From NCBI RefSeq assembly GCF_042652985.1, contig NZ_JBHSHQ010000057.1:1-8058 (forward strand): 8,058 nt of DNA, read 5' to 3'. Source of the stretch: Ruoffia tabacinasalis (GTDB lineage Bacteria > Bacillota > Bacilli > Lactobacillales > Aerococcaceae). Position numbers and translations under genes: made by a program. Under the pieces are notes generated by a model, which did no database searches, was not told the DNA's origin, and saw nothing but the letters and a program-made list of their open reading frames with translations. Of the stretch, positions 1 to 6,858 are shown one piece after another. Positions within the stretch are counted from its first letter, which is position 1. The number at the start of each line of letters is the position of its first letter.

Positions 1-1
1 T

Positions 2-19
2 ATTAAGTTTGATCAATGA
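2..19 (+). CDS. IS256-family transposase, C-terminal tip (partial)
   Basis: Only the last five codons and a TGA stop are visible; they read IKFDQ. IS256 transposase, as I recall it, ends in a very similar INFDK. The stop is followed 25 bp later by a terminal inverted repeat, the expected spacing for the 3' end of such an element. The rest of the gene lies left of the window, so integrity and catalytic residues cannot be judged. With so few residues the call depends mainly on the adjacent inverted repeat. Confidence 0.55.
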   Translation: MKFDQ

Positions 20-44
20 GAGACCGGTAAAACATTGTATAGTA

Positions 45-70
45 TTTTACACAGGATTATGGACTTGATT
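45..70 (+). repeat. Right terminal inverted repeat of the left IS256-family element
   Basis: A 26-bp stretch begins TTTTACACA and ends GGACTTGATT. Compared gaplessly with the reverse complement of 7717-7742 it agrees at 20/26 positions; the mismatches are four central positions plus two near the outer end. IS256-family ends characteristically carry this GTCC...TGTGTAAA pattern. A 6-bp GTAAAA/TTTTAC inverted repeat (27-32 with 45-50) overlaps its inner edge and might form a small hairpin. Confidence 0.72.
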
Positions 71-83
71 GTTTGTTAGACTA

Positions 84-1124
84 TTAAAACGATGAAACAT
101 ATCCTTGAATTAATTTAAATGTATTTTCTAGTGCATCCACGTGTGTTCTTTCCATACCGTGACTACTTGATACACCTGGTCCAATTAAAGCAGCACGAAT
201 ATTTGCTCCCCCACCTAAAGCTGCAGAAGCATCACTACCATACATTGGATAAATATCTAAAGCATAATTTAGCTCTTTTTGTTTAGCATAGTTAGCTAAT
301 TTAGTCGTTAAATCATAATCATAAGGTCCAGATGAATCTTTCACACAGATTGAAACGTCATATTCATCACAATCTAAATCATCACCGATACATCCCATGT
401 CAACAGCTAGAAGCTCTGTAATGTTTTCTGGAATCCAAGCTGCACCATGTCCTACTTCTTCATATGTACTAAAAATGAACGTTAAGTTAGTCGTTGGTGT
501 CACATTGTTTTCTTTTATCCAAGTTAAAATAGATACCAAGACCGATACTGACGCTTTATCATCTAAGAAGCGTGATTTAATAAAACCAGATTCTGTAATC
601 ATAACTTTTGGTTCGTATGCAATAATATCACCATTTTGAATTCCAAGTTTTTGAACATCTTCTTTACTTTCGACACGTTCGTCAATCTTAACCATTAAAC
701 TATCAATGTCACGATCTTTAGTTGCCGCATCTTTAAAAACATGAATAGATGGTGATTTAGATAGAATAGTTCCAGTATATAATTGACCATCTCGAGTAAT
801 GATTTCACAATATTCACCATCAAGAGTTGGAGTTAATGGTCCACCTAACTTTGTTAAGGCAAGTGTCCCATCAGCATTAATCGAACGAACCATTAATCCT
901 AGTGTATCTACGTGAGCACTTAATCCACGTGTGATAGTTGAATCTTGTCCTTCAACTTTTACCATTAAGTTTCCTTTTGGTGTAGTTGTAGTTTTGAATC
1001 CTAGCTCTTCAATTGATTCTCTTAAAAAATCAATTGCATCTTTTGTATAGCCAGTTGGGCTATTAATAATTAGTAATTCTTCTAAAAAATTCAGTGTTTG
1101 TTCTTTTTGAAACATCGACTTCAC
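84..1124 (-). CDS. M42 family metallopeptidase (glutamyl aminopeptidase/endoglucanase type, YhfE-like)
   Basis: This is a cytosolic di-zinc/cobalt aminopeptidase of family M42, full length at about 346 residues. Metal and catalytic residues are visible in the expected order: SAHVDTLG (His71, Asp73), SRFLDDKA (Asp188 region, bridging ligand), YEEVGHGA (Glu222-Glu223, catalytic base and ligand), AVDMG (Asp242) and SSSHGMERTH near 319-328 (terminal His ligand). The ERTHVDALENT tail resembles the YhfE-type subgroup. There is no signal peptide. The start is uncertain: GTG at 1124 or ATG at 1115 (Met4), both with weak ribosome binding sites. The gene has its own promoter (1182-1155) and lies beyond the terminator of the pxp operon, so it is not an obligate operon member. 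Several M42 enzymes prefer N-terminal Glu/Asp, which would fit a glutamate/pyroglutamate peptide theme, but that link is inference. Its 3' side is cut close by an IS end. Confidence 0.9.
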   Translation of the reverse strand: MKSMFQKEQTLNFLEELLIINSPTGYTKDAIDFLRESIEELGFKTTTTPKGNLMVKVEGQDSTITRGLSAHVDTLGLMVRSINADGTLALTKLGGPLTPTLDGEYCEIITRDGQLYTGTILSKSPSIHVFKDAATKDRDIDSLMVKIDERVESKEDVQKLGIQNGDIIAYEPKVMITESGFIKSRFLDDKASVSVLVSILTWIKENNVTPTTNLTFIFSTYEEVGHGAAWIPENITELLAVDMGCIGDDLDCDEYDVSICVKDSSGPYDYDLTTKLANYAKQKELNYALDIYPMYGSDASAALGGGANIRAALIGPGVSSSHGMERTHVDALENTFKLIQGYVSSF

Positions 1125-1151
1125 ATCTTTCTTTGTAATATACCTTCTTGA

Positions 1152-1170
1152 TAAAATATAGCATATTTTA
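1152..1170. repeat. Perfect 8-3-8 palindrome over the -10 of the M42 promoter
   Basis: TAAAATAT, spacer AGC, ATATTTTA: both arms are fully complementary. The repeat covers the predicted -10 and the end of the spacer of the peptidase promoter. It lacks a T-run and has no GC pairs in the stem, so a DNA-binding-protein site is more plausible than a terminator. AT-rich chance symmetry is the main alternative. Confidence 0.45.
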
Positions 1171-1182
1171 CGCTGATTTCAA
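1155..1182 (-). promoter_or_regulatory. Predicted sigma-A promoter of the M42 peptidase gene
   Basis: On the minus strand, TTGAAA (1182-1177) is followed by a 16-bp spacer and TATATT (1160-1155). A TGC directly before the -10 gives an extended -10 context. It sits between the upstream operon's terminator and the peptidase start, giving an untranslated leader of roughly 25-35 nt. A perfect palindrome overlaps the -10 (see 1152-1170). Confidence 0.6.
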
Positions 1183-1193
1183 AAAGAGAACTC

Positions 1194-1224
1194 AAAAAAA
1201 CACTCCTATTAAAGGAATGTTTTA
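1194..1224 (-). terminator. Rho-independent terminator of the pxp-IclR operon
   Basis: Read on the minus strand, AACATTCCT pairs with AGGAGTGTT (one G-T wobble) around a 5-nt loop (1208-1212) and is followed directly by a run of seven T. It begins about 35 nt after the IclR stop codon. On the plus strand the stem is followed only by TTTTAG, so it acts mainly on the leftward operon. Confidence 0.85.
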
Positions 1225-1258
1225 GTTTGGCGTTACAACTGATATGAAATAAATGTTA

Positions 1259-2029
1259 TCATTGAAATTCAGCTAGTTTATGAATGGTTTCTTGAATGTC
1301 TCTTAACTCCTGAATTAATGCATCATATGAATCATTAATTAACTGAGTTGTTGAAACAACGGAGATTGTATAAACCAACTGTTCGTCCCTAAAAATTGGA
1401 ACAGCAATACTAGCATAGCCATCTCCAAGCTCATCTCGTTCAATTGAAACATTATTTTTTGTAACATCTTTTAGTTGTTTTTTTAAAATATTGGGATCTG
1501 TAATTGTACCTTGTCCATATTTTTCCCATCGTACCTTACTTAAAACTTGATTTAAATGGGTTTCGGATAAATGCGCTAGAATTAACTTTCCAGAAGCGGA
1601 CGCCGTTAGTGGAAAATCTGTTTGGTTATGAATGATGAGCATATAACGCGAACGACTAGGTTTACGTTCAATTAAAGTGGTAATACTCAAATTTTCAACA
1701 CTATGAAATCGAGTAGAAACAAAATACTGATCTGCTATACGCTGTAAATCACCACGAATCATTTCAATAATTTTTTCCGTATAATCATACTGTGCTATCT
1801 CAACTTTTTCTAAAAAGTTTGACCCTAATCGATAATGTTTATCTTGTAAGTCGTAAGATAAATAATTATAGTGCAGCATAGTTTGAACCAATCCACGTGT
1901 CGTATTAATATTTAAATCAACTTTTTCACTAATTTCATTTAATGTCAATTCTTTTACTTCTTCTGTAAAACAATCAATAATTAAAAATGCTCTTGCTAAT
2001 GATTGTATAATTTTATAACTTCCAGACAC
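1259..2029 (-). CDS. IclR-family transcriptional regulator (KipR-like)
   Basis: 256 residues, the normal IclR length. Residues ~5-65 form the N-terminal winged helix-turn-helix (LTLNEISEKVDLNINTTRGL with the wing at YNYLSYDLQDKHYRLG). Residues ~85-250 form the GAF-like effector-binding domain, with the family marks PLTASASGKLILAHL and ERDELGDGYASIAVPIF. The GTG start is supported by GAGGG six bases upstream; the start lies 26 bp after the transporter's stop codon, so the gene is the last cistron of the pxp operon. In Bacillus subtilis the kipI-kipA cluster carries an IclR regulator, KipR, so local control of the operon is the obvious role. The likely targets are the paired 16-bp repeats at the operon promoter. 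The ligand may be 5-oxoproline or a related lactam; that is inference. Being in the operon, it would be autoregulated. Confidence 0.9.
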   Translation of the reverse strand: MSGSYKIIQSLARAFLIIDCFTEEVKELTLNEISEKVDLNINTTRGLVQTMLHYNYLSYDLQDKHYRLGSNFLEKVEIAQYDYTEKIIEMIRGDLQRIADQYFVSTRFHSVENLSITTLIERKPSRSRYMLIIHNQTDFPLTASASGKLILAHLSETHLNQVLSKVRWEKYGQGTITDPNILKKQLKDVTKNNVSIERDELGDGYASIAVPIFRDEQLVYTISVVSTTQLINDSYDALIQELRDIQETIHKLAEFQ

Positions 2030-2055
2030 TTTTATCCCTCTTTACTCTTGCTAAA

Positions 2056-3288
2056 TTAACCTTGCCACAGAGCTGTTATACCACTTAATGACTGAATTCC
2101 TAAGTATAATGTAGCAACAGCTGCAATAACACCTAACACAGTTAACCATATAGGATGTTTGTAATCATCCCCTACGATATTTTTTCGGTTAGCTCCTATT
2201 AGTATTGTACCTAAAGTGAGAGGTAAAATTAAGCCATTTAATGATCCGGCTAAAATTAATAACATAACGGGTTGTCCAATAAAGGCATATACTATTGTTG
2301 AAAACACTATAAAACCTATAATAACTAAGTTATTATATTTTTCTAATAACGGATGAAATGTTTTCAAGAATGATGCACTTGTATAAGCCGCACCAATTAC
2401 TGAAGAAATTCCTGCAGAAAAAAGAATGATCCCAAAAATAATTTCACCTGGACGACCTAAGGCAATTTCAAATCCTGACGCTGCTGGGTTACTAGGATCT
2501 AATCCAACGCCTGATGAAACAACACCTAAAAACACAAAGAATAGTAACAAACGCATTACACCAGAACCTAAAATAGCAAATGTTGCAGAATTCGAAGCAA
2601 TTTTTGCATTTTTAACACCCGTAATTCCTGCATCAATTAATTTATGACCACCAGAGAATGAAATATACCCACCAACTGTACCTCCAACTAATGTAATTAT
2701 AGGTAAAATCAGACTTTCAATATTTTGAGGTCTAATCATACTTTGCAATGCTTCTCCTACTGGTGGTTTTGTAACAACCGCTACATATAGCGCTAATATT
2801 AGCATTACTACACCAAGGATTTTAATAAATTGATCAACTAAAGATTGTCCGTTTTTTGAGATAAAAATAAGTATAGCAATAATTCCTGTTATAACAGCAC
2901 CAATTGTGTAGTCTATACCGAAAATAGCATTTAAACCTAAACCTGATCCACCTACGTTACCAATATTAAATGCTAATCCACCTAATACAATAAAGAAACT
3001 AACAACATATCCTAATCCAGGTAAAACTTTATTCGATAAATCTTGTGCATACATTCCAGTTACAGATAATACACGCCATACGTTAACTTGAGCTGCAAAT
3101 GCAATTACAATAGCTAACATAATAGCAAAAGCAAAATTAGCACCTAGTTGCTCTGTAAAATTTGCCGTTTGAGTTAAGTATCCAGGTCCAATTGCGGATG
3201 TAATCATTAAAAAGATACTTGTTAATAGATTACTTTTCAATTTTCTATTATCAGCTTCAGTTTCTAAAAGTGTTTTGTCATTATTCAT
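2056..3288 (-). CDS. NRAMP-fold transporter lacking the metal-binding motifs (YcsG-like; putative 5-oxoproline or related solute carrier)
   Basis: 410-residue integral membrane protein with about 11 hydrophobic segments (roughly 20-42, 52-78, 90-112, 126-144, 155-173, 192-212, 236-262, 280-302, 320-336, 338-366, 380-402) in the LeuT-like NRAMP fold. Family marks include GPGYL (34-38) in TM1, LVGGTVGG (200-207) in TM6 and the late LNGLILP (350-356). Genuine metal transporters have DPGN in TM1 and MPHN in TM6. Here those places read TQTANFT (39-45) and GGYISF (206-211), so the Asp, Asn, Met and His ligands are absent. A divalent-metal role is therefore doubtful. Position between pxpA and the regulator, as in Bacillus ycsF-ycsG, suggests uptake of 5-oxoproline or a similar small organic compound; the substrate is inference. 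The ATG start has GGAGG seven bases upstream; 22 bp separate it from pxpA. Confidence 0.85.
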   Translation of the reverse strand: MNNDKTLLETEADNRKLKSNLLTSIFLMITSAIGPGYLTQTANFTEQLGANFAFAIMLAIVIAFAAQVNVWRVLSVTGMYAQDLSNKVLPGLGYVVSFFIVLGGLAFNIGNVGGSGLGLNAIFGIDYTIGAVITGIIAILIFISKNGQSLVDQFIKILGVVMLILALYVAVVTKPPVGEALQSMIRPQNIESLILPIITLVGGTVGGYISFSGGHKLIDAGITGVKNAKIASNSATFAILGSGVMRLLLFFVFLGVVSSGVGLDPSNPAASGFEIALGRPGEIIFGIILFSAGISSVIGAAYTSASFLKTFHPLLEKYNNLVIIGFIVFSTIVYAFIGQPVMLLILAGSLNGLILPLTLGTILIGANRKNIVGDDYKHPIWLTVLGVIAAVATLYLGIQSLSGITALWQG

Positions 3289-3310
3289 TTTTGTTCCTCC
3301 AAATCAAGTT

Positions 3311-4069
3311 TTAAAATGTGTTAATCATAATATTATCTTCCTTTAGTCCTTTTATAATTTCACGAACAAAAATAAGGGCTTTTTCTCCATCTCCATGTAC
3401 ACAGATACTATCTGCTTGGATGGAAATATCTTTACCGTCAATACTGGTTACCTTTCCTTCTTTTACCATACGAATAACACGTTCAACTGCATGTTTAGTA
3501 TCGGTTATCATGGCACCTTCTTTACGGCGATCAACTAATGTACCGTCAGATTCATAAGCTCTGTCAGCAAAAACTTCGTGTACAATATTTAAACCAATTG
3601 CTTCTCCTGCTTTGACTAAGTGGTTATTCGCTAATCCTACTAATTTTAAGTTAGGATTAAATTCTTTCACTGTTTGGGCGATGGTTTCAGCTAGTTCAAT
3701 ATCTTTAAATGTTTGGTTGTAAAGTGCGCCATGTGGTTTAACATGATTTAACGTTAAACCAACAGTCTTTGCTAATCCGTCTATTGCAGCTAATTGGTAT
3801 AATAGAAATGCTCGAACTTCATCTTTCGACATATCCATGTAACGACGTCCAAACCCTTGTCGATCTGGATAACTGGGATGTGCTCCTAGACCTGTTGAGC
3901 CACTTTCTTTTATTTTTAAAAGTGTATCCATCATAACTAACGGATCGCCAGCATGAAAACCACAAGCTACATTAGCAGAAGAAATTAATGGAATAATTGC
4001 TGAATCATCTCCAATAGTATAATTCCCATAGTTTTCGCCTAAATCAGCATTTAAATCAACTTTATACAT
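3311..4069 (-). CDS. pxpA: 5-oxoprolinase subunit A (LamB/YcsF family)
   Basis: 252 residues, full length. This is the hydrolase-like subunit of prokaryotic ATP-dependent 5-oxoprolinase (5-oxo-L-proline + ATP + water to L-glutamate + ADP + phosphate), acting with PxpB and PxpC in the cytosol. All LamB/YcsF signatures are present: VDLNADLGE (4-12), SANVACGFHAGDP (31-43), GAHPSYPDRQGFGRR (62-76), NHVKPHGALYN (108-118), EVFADRAYESDGTLVDRR (165-182) and CVHGD (223-227). These supply the conserved Asp/His/Lys cluster of the polysaccharide-deacetylase-like barrel. Its start codon overlaps the accC stop by one base (TAATG), with GGAGGAG just upstream, implying translational coupling. In this operon it may act on a lactam carboxylated or phosphorylated by the upstream subunits; which of the two is not shown by sequence. 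Confidence 0.95.
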   Translation of the reverse strand: MYKVDLNADLGENYGNYTIGDDSAIIPLISSANVACGFHAGDPLVMMDTLLKIKESGSTGLGAHPSYPDRQGFGRRYMDMSKDEVRAFLLYQLAAIDGLAKTVGLTLNHVKPHGALYNQTFKDIELAETIAQTVKEFNPNLKLVGLANNHLVKAGEAIGLNIVHEVFADRAYESDGTLVDRRKEGAMITDTKHAVERVIRMVKEGKVTSIDGKDISIQADSICVHGDGEKALIFVREIIKGLKEDNIMINTF

Positions 4070-5424
4070 TAGTCTCCTCCTTCAATAATGTGATTATTTT
4101 TTAAAAAGTGAATATTGAGATCATTCGCCTGATATTTAGGATGATCCATAATATATGCTTGAAAATCTAAATTTGTTTCTACTGGTCCTATGACTGTTTC
4201 GCTAAGAACACGTCTCATTTTTGAAATAGCGGCTGATCGATTATGGCCATAGGTGATTATTTTCGCAATCATCGCATCGTAATGTGGTGATATTGTAAAT
4301 CCATGATATAAATGTGTATCTATTCGCACATGATGCCCTTGACTGAAGTGCAGTAATTCTACTTTACCTGGTGAAGGCATAAAGTTATTTCTAGGATTTT
4401 CAGCATTTATTCGAACTTCGATTGCTACACCATTCATATGGATGTCGGATTGATTAACCGTTAAGCGTCCGTTAAAGGCTACTTCTAATTGTTGTTCCAC
4501 AATATCAATGCCAGTAATCATCTCAGAAATAGTATGTTCTACTTGGATTCGTGTATTCATTTCCATGAAATAAAAAGCTTTTTCCTTTTCAACATATAAA
4601 TATTCAACTGTACCAGCACTCTCATAATGTAAATTTGCCATTACTTTAGCCGTTAATTCTGTGATATAAGTCCTTGTAGAATCGTCTAATATAACTGCAG
4701 GTGCTTCTTCTATAATTTTCTGATTATGATTTTGAATGGAACAATCCCTTTCAAATAAATGAACGGCTTGTCCTTTTCCATCTCCCAAAATCTGTACTTC
4801 AATATGGCGAGCATCAGGAATAAAACGCTCAAGATAAACACGACTATCATTGAATGAACTCATTGCCTCTTTTCGAGCTTCATGAAATAATCGCTTAAAT
4901 TCTTTTTCAGATTCAATTAAGCGCATTCCTTTACCGCCACCTCCAGAAACAGCTTTTACCACCACTGGATAACCGATTTCTTTGGCAATGATTAACCCTT
5001 CATTTGCATCTCTAATTGGGCCTTCGCTACCTGGTATAATCGGTAAACCATTTTTCCCAACAGTATCACGAGCTTTTGCTTTATTCCCCATAAGTCCAAT
5101 TAATTTGCCGCTTGGTCCAATAAATTTAAAGCCTTCTTCTTCACATCGTTGAACAAACGTTTCATTTTCAGCTAAGAAACCATAACCCGGATGAATGGCA
5201 TCTGCTTGGCTTATTTTAGCTGCGGACAAAATCCGTTCGATATTTAAATAACTTTCCGAACTACTTGCTGGACCAATACAGTAAGCTTCATCCGCTAAAG
5301 CAACATGTAAACTGTCTTTATCGTCTACACTATAAATGGCCACACTTTTCATATTTTTCTCTTTTAGCGTTCTAATAATTCGGACAGCAATTTCACCTCG
5401 GTTGGCGACAAGAACTTTTGGCAC
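4069..5424 (-). CDS. accC: Biotin carboxylase subunit (AccC-like) of the oxoprolinase-linked operon
   Basis: 451 residues, typical for a free-standing biotin carboxylase. N-terminal domain (1-~112) opens VLVANRGEIAVRI with AIHPGYGFLAEN. The ATP-grasp domain (~113-320) has Lys115, Lys157, the glycine loop GGGGKGM (161-167), HIEVQ (207-211) and the catalytic block EMNTRIQVEH (288-297, Arg292, Glu296). The C-terminal domain includes EVRINAENP (Arg338) and SPHYDAMIAKI. The enzyme carboxylates biotin on the carrier protein using ATP and bicarbonate. Where E. coli AccC has QRRHQK this protein has QNHNQK (231-236), a divergent ATP-site loop, although the Gln and Lys are kept. GTG start, with GAGGAGGAG overlapping the end of accB; two bases separate the genes. 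No accA or accD is nearby, so the partner is probably PxpB/PxpC rather than an acetyl-CoA carboxyltransferase. Confidence 0.93.
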   Translation of the reverse strand: MPKVLVANRGEIAVRIIRTLKEKNMKSVAIYSVDDKDSLHVALADEAYCIGPASSSESYLNIERILSAAKISQADAIHPGYGFLAENETFVQRCEEEGFKFIGPSGKLIGLMGNKAKARDTVGKNGLPIIPGSEGPIRDANEGLIIAKEIGYPVVVKAVSGGGGKGMRLIESEKEFKRLFHEARKEAMSSFNDSRVYLERFIPDARHIEVQILGDGKGQAVHLFERDCSIQNHNQKIIEEAPAVILDDSTRTYITELTAKVMANLHYESAGTVEYLYVEKEKAFYFMEMNTRIQVEHTISEMITGIDIVEQQLEVAFNGRLTVNQSDIHMNGVAIEVRINAENPRNNFMPSPGKVELLHFSQGHHVRIDTHLYHGFTISPHYDAMIAKIITYGHNRSAAISKMRRVLSETVIGPVETNLDFQAYIMDHPKYQANDLNIHFLKNNHIIEGGD

Positions 5425-5426
5425 AA

Positions 5427-5861
5427 TTACTCCTCCTCTGTTCTAAGCAGCATCAATACTTGATCGTACTCAACCGGCTCACCATTTGTGACTAAAATCT
5501 CCTCTATCACTCCTGAATGGTCTACACGAACCTCATTAAATAACTTCATAATTTCGATTAGTCCAATTTGATCCCCGCTTGTTACTTTATCGCCTACTTT
5601 AACAAATGTATCTGTACTATCTTCATCCGGCTGAGTATAGAAAGTTCCAATTTGTGTTGAACGAATTTCAATTAGTTTTGAATCTTTGGGCACACTTTTC
5701 TCTAAGTTTGTTTCTGGAGAACTGCTCGATTCAACCACTTTATTTGAATAATTAGAATGAGCTTCTAATTCAATTTCTAAATCCCCATCTTTTACTTTTA
5801 AGCTTTTTAGATGATTATCTTTCATCAATTGGATTAATTCTTTTATATTATCCATTTTCAT
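5427..5861 (-). CDS. accB: Biotin carboxyl carrier protein (AccB-like)
   Basis: 144 residues. The first ~33 residues form a charged helix and strand segment (NIKELIQLMKDN, LKSLKVKDGDLEIELE) like the N-terminus of bacterial AccB. A Ser/Glu/Lys-rich linker (~35-60) follows, then a biotinyl/lipoyl hammerhead domain (~62-141). Its EIMKL motif places the biotinylated lysine at Lys106, and GTFYTQP (72-78) with the following residues forms the AccB-type thumb. The carrier shuttles carboxybiotin between the biotin carboxylase and a carboxyltransferase, and needs a BirA-type ligase from elsewhere. The ATG at 5861 is preceded by GAGGTG with six to seven bases spacing that overlaps the pxpC stop; a second in-frame ATG lies two codons on. 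Tight linkage to pxpC and accC indicates a dedicated carrier for this pathway. Confidence 0.93.
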   Translation of the reverse strand: MKMDNIKELIQLMKDNHLKSLKVKDGDLEIELEAHSNYSNKVVESSSSPETNLEKSVPKDSKLIEIRSTQIGTFYTQPDEDSTDTFVKVGDKVTSGDQIGLIEIMKLFNEVRVDHSGVIEEILVTNGEPVEYDQVLMLLRTEEE

Positions 5862-5865
5862 ATTT

Positions 5866-6858
5866 TCACCTCATTAAAATTGTCTTAACTTTTTCAGCAG
5901 TAATTCTTCGGTAATCACTATGTTCTGAATCAATCTTTAAATAGTCATTGTTCAATAATTTATTCATTTCATCTTTGTATAGTGAAACTGCATCATCTAA
6001 TTCGATTAACTCAAAATAGATTTCTTCTTCTGGTGGTATTTGTACTAATTTAGGTAAGTCTATTTTTGCGACGGTAGCCATCCGCTTGTATCCACCTGTG
6101 GTCTGTCGATCATTCAATAAAATAATCGGTTGACCATTTTTAGGTACTTGGATATTCCCAAGCTGGGTTGGTTCTGAGAGGATGTCATGAACGCCATCAG
6201 TTGTTTTTAAAGCTATTCCTTCTAAACGGATACCCATTCGATCACTACTCCGCGTTATCTTATAAGGGGTTTTAGTTAATGATTCTTTAGCTTCTATCGT
6301 TAAGTCATCATAATTAGGACCTGTAATAATTCGTATCGTTCTGGTATCTCCTACTTTTTCATTTGAATAGTAAGGAAATGTATGATTACTCTTTCCGTTA
6401 TAAGCTATCAAATCACCCTTTTGAAGCGGTCTACCTTGATGACCCCCCATTGCTGTACGTAAGTGAGTCGAATAACTACCTAATTCTTTTTTTAGATGAA
6501 ATCCTCCAGCAACTGCTAAATATGAACGGATACCATTTAAAGTTTTTCCAAATTTTACCTGATCTCCTTTAGCGAGTTTTATGGCTTTTCCACCAGTATA
6601 TTGTCGCCCATTTATATCGATACGCATTTCAGCACCGACAACACTTATAACCGTATCCTTCATCACATCAAAAGAAATTCCTGTAAAATTCATTTCGATA
6701 ACCGCTTCATTAATGTTATTGCCAACTAACTGGTTTGCTAGTATTGCACTTTTGTAATCTAAAACGCCTGCTGGTGAAATACCTGTCGACTGATGACCAT
6801 AACGGCCCAAATCTTGAAAGGTGGATAAAATACCTGCTTCTTGTATGTAAAATGCCAT
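5866..6858 (-). CDS. pxpC: 5-oxoprolinase subunit C (KipA/AHS2, urea-amidolyase-type carboxyltransferase family)
   Basis: 330 residues, full length. Family marks in order: EAGILSTFQDLGRYGHQSTG (7-26), GVLDY (31-35), NGIRSYLAVAGG (108-119), TGPNYDD (179-185), DRMGIRLEG (206-214), ILSEPTQLGNIQVPKNGQP (226-244) and LLNDRQTTGGYKRMATV (247-263). This is the cyclophilin-like KipA/AHS2 domain that pairs with PxpB. Together they form the PxpBC complex of 5-oxoprolinase, and they are homologous to the carboxyltransferase region of urea carboxylase. In Bacillus subtilis the homologue KipA antagonises KipI, the KinA inhibitor; nothing here shows that signalling role. The ATG directly abuts the pxpB stop (TAAATG), with AAAGGTG about eleven bases upstream inside pxpB, so translation is probably coupled. 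Confidence 0.95.
   Translation of the reverse strand: MAFYIQEAGILSTFQDLGRYGHQSTGISPAGVLDYKSAILANQLVGNNINEAVIEMNFTGISFDVMKDTVISVVGAEMRIDINGRQYTGGKAIKLAKGDQVKFGKTLNGIRSYLAVAGGFHLKKELGSYSTHLRTAMGGHQGRPLQKGDLIAYNGKSNHTFPYYSNEKVGDTRTIRIITGPNYDDLTIEAKESLTKTPYKITRSSDRMGIRLEGIALKTTDGVHDILSEPTQLGNIQVPKNGQPIILLNDRQTTGGYKRMATVAKIDLPKLVQIPPEEEIYFELIELDDAVSLYKDEMNKLLNNDYLKIDSEHSDYRRITAEKVKTILMR

Larger units (their letters stand above)
1..70 (+). mobile_element. Right end of an IS256-family insertion sequence (truncated by window start)
   Basis: This is the terminal stretch of an IS256-family element that begins outside the window. It holds the transposase stop codon (17-19), a short untranslated tail and a right terminal inverted repeat at 45-70. 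That repeat matches the reverse complement of the left repeat of the IS at 7717-7742 at 20 of 26 positions without gaps, including the outer GGACTT core and the inner TTTTACACA core. The element is therefore a relative of the right-hand IS, not an identical copy. Its transposase reads on the + strand, the same orientation as the other IS. The element end lies 13 bp from the stop codon of the M42 peptidase gene. The exact outer boundary (68-72) is uncertain because the target duplication partner is not in the window. Confidence 0.72.

Noticed and set aside
397..639. Plus-strand open frame antisense to the M42 gene, and similar plus-strand frames at 2426-2647, 3318-3557, 6363-6572 and 7005-7193
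   Set aside because: All lie wholly inside strongly supported minus-strand genes, have no convincing ribosome binding site or recognisable domain, and look like products of codon bias on the opposite strand.
2056..3288. Plain Mn/Fe NRAMP (MntH) transporter
   Set aside because: The DPGN and MPHN metal-binding motifs are both missing, so the fold assignment is kept but the metal function is not.
4069..5861. accB/accC as part of a fatty-acid acetyl-CoA carboxylase operon
   Set aside because: No accA, accD or fab genes are present, and the pair is tightly embedded between pxpC and pxpA, which favours a dedicated role. A housekeeping role cannot be fully excluded without the rest of the genome.
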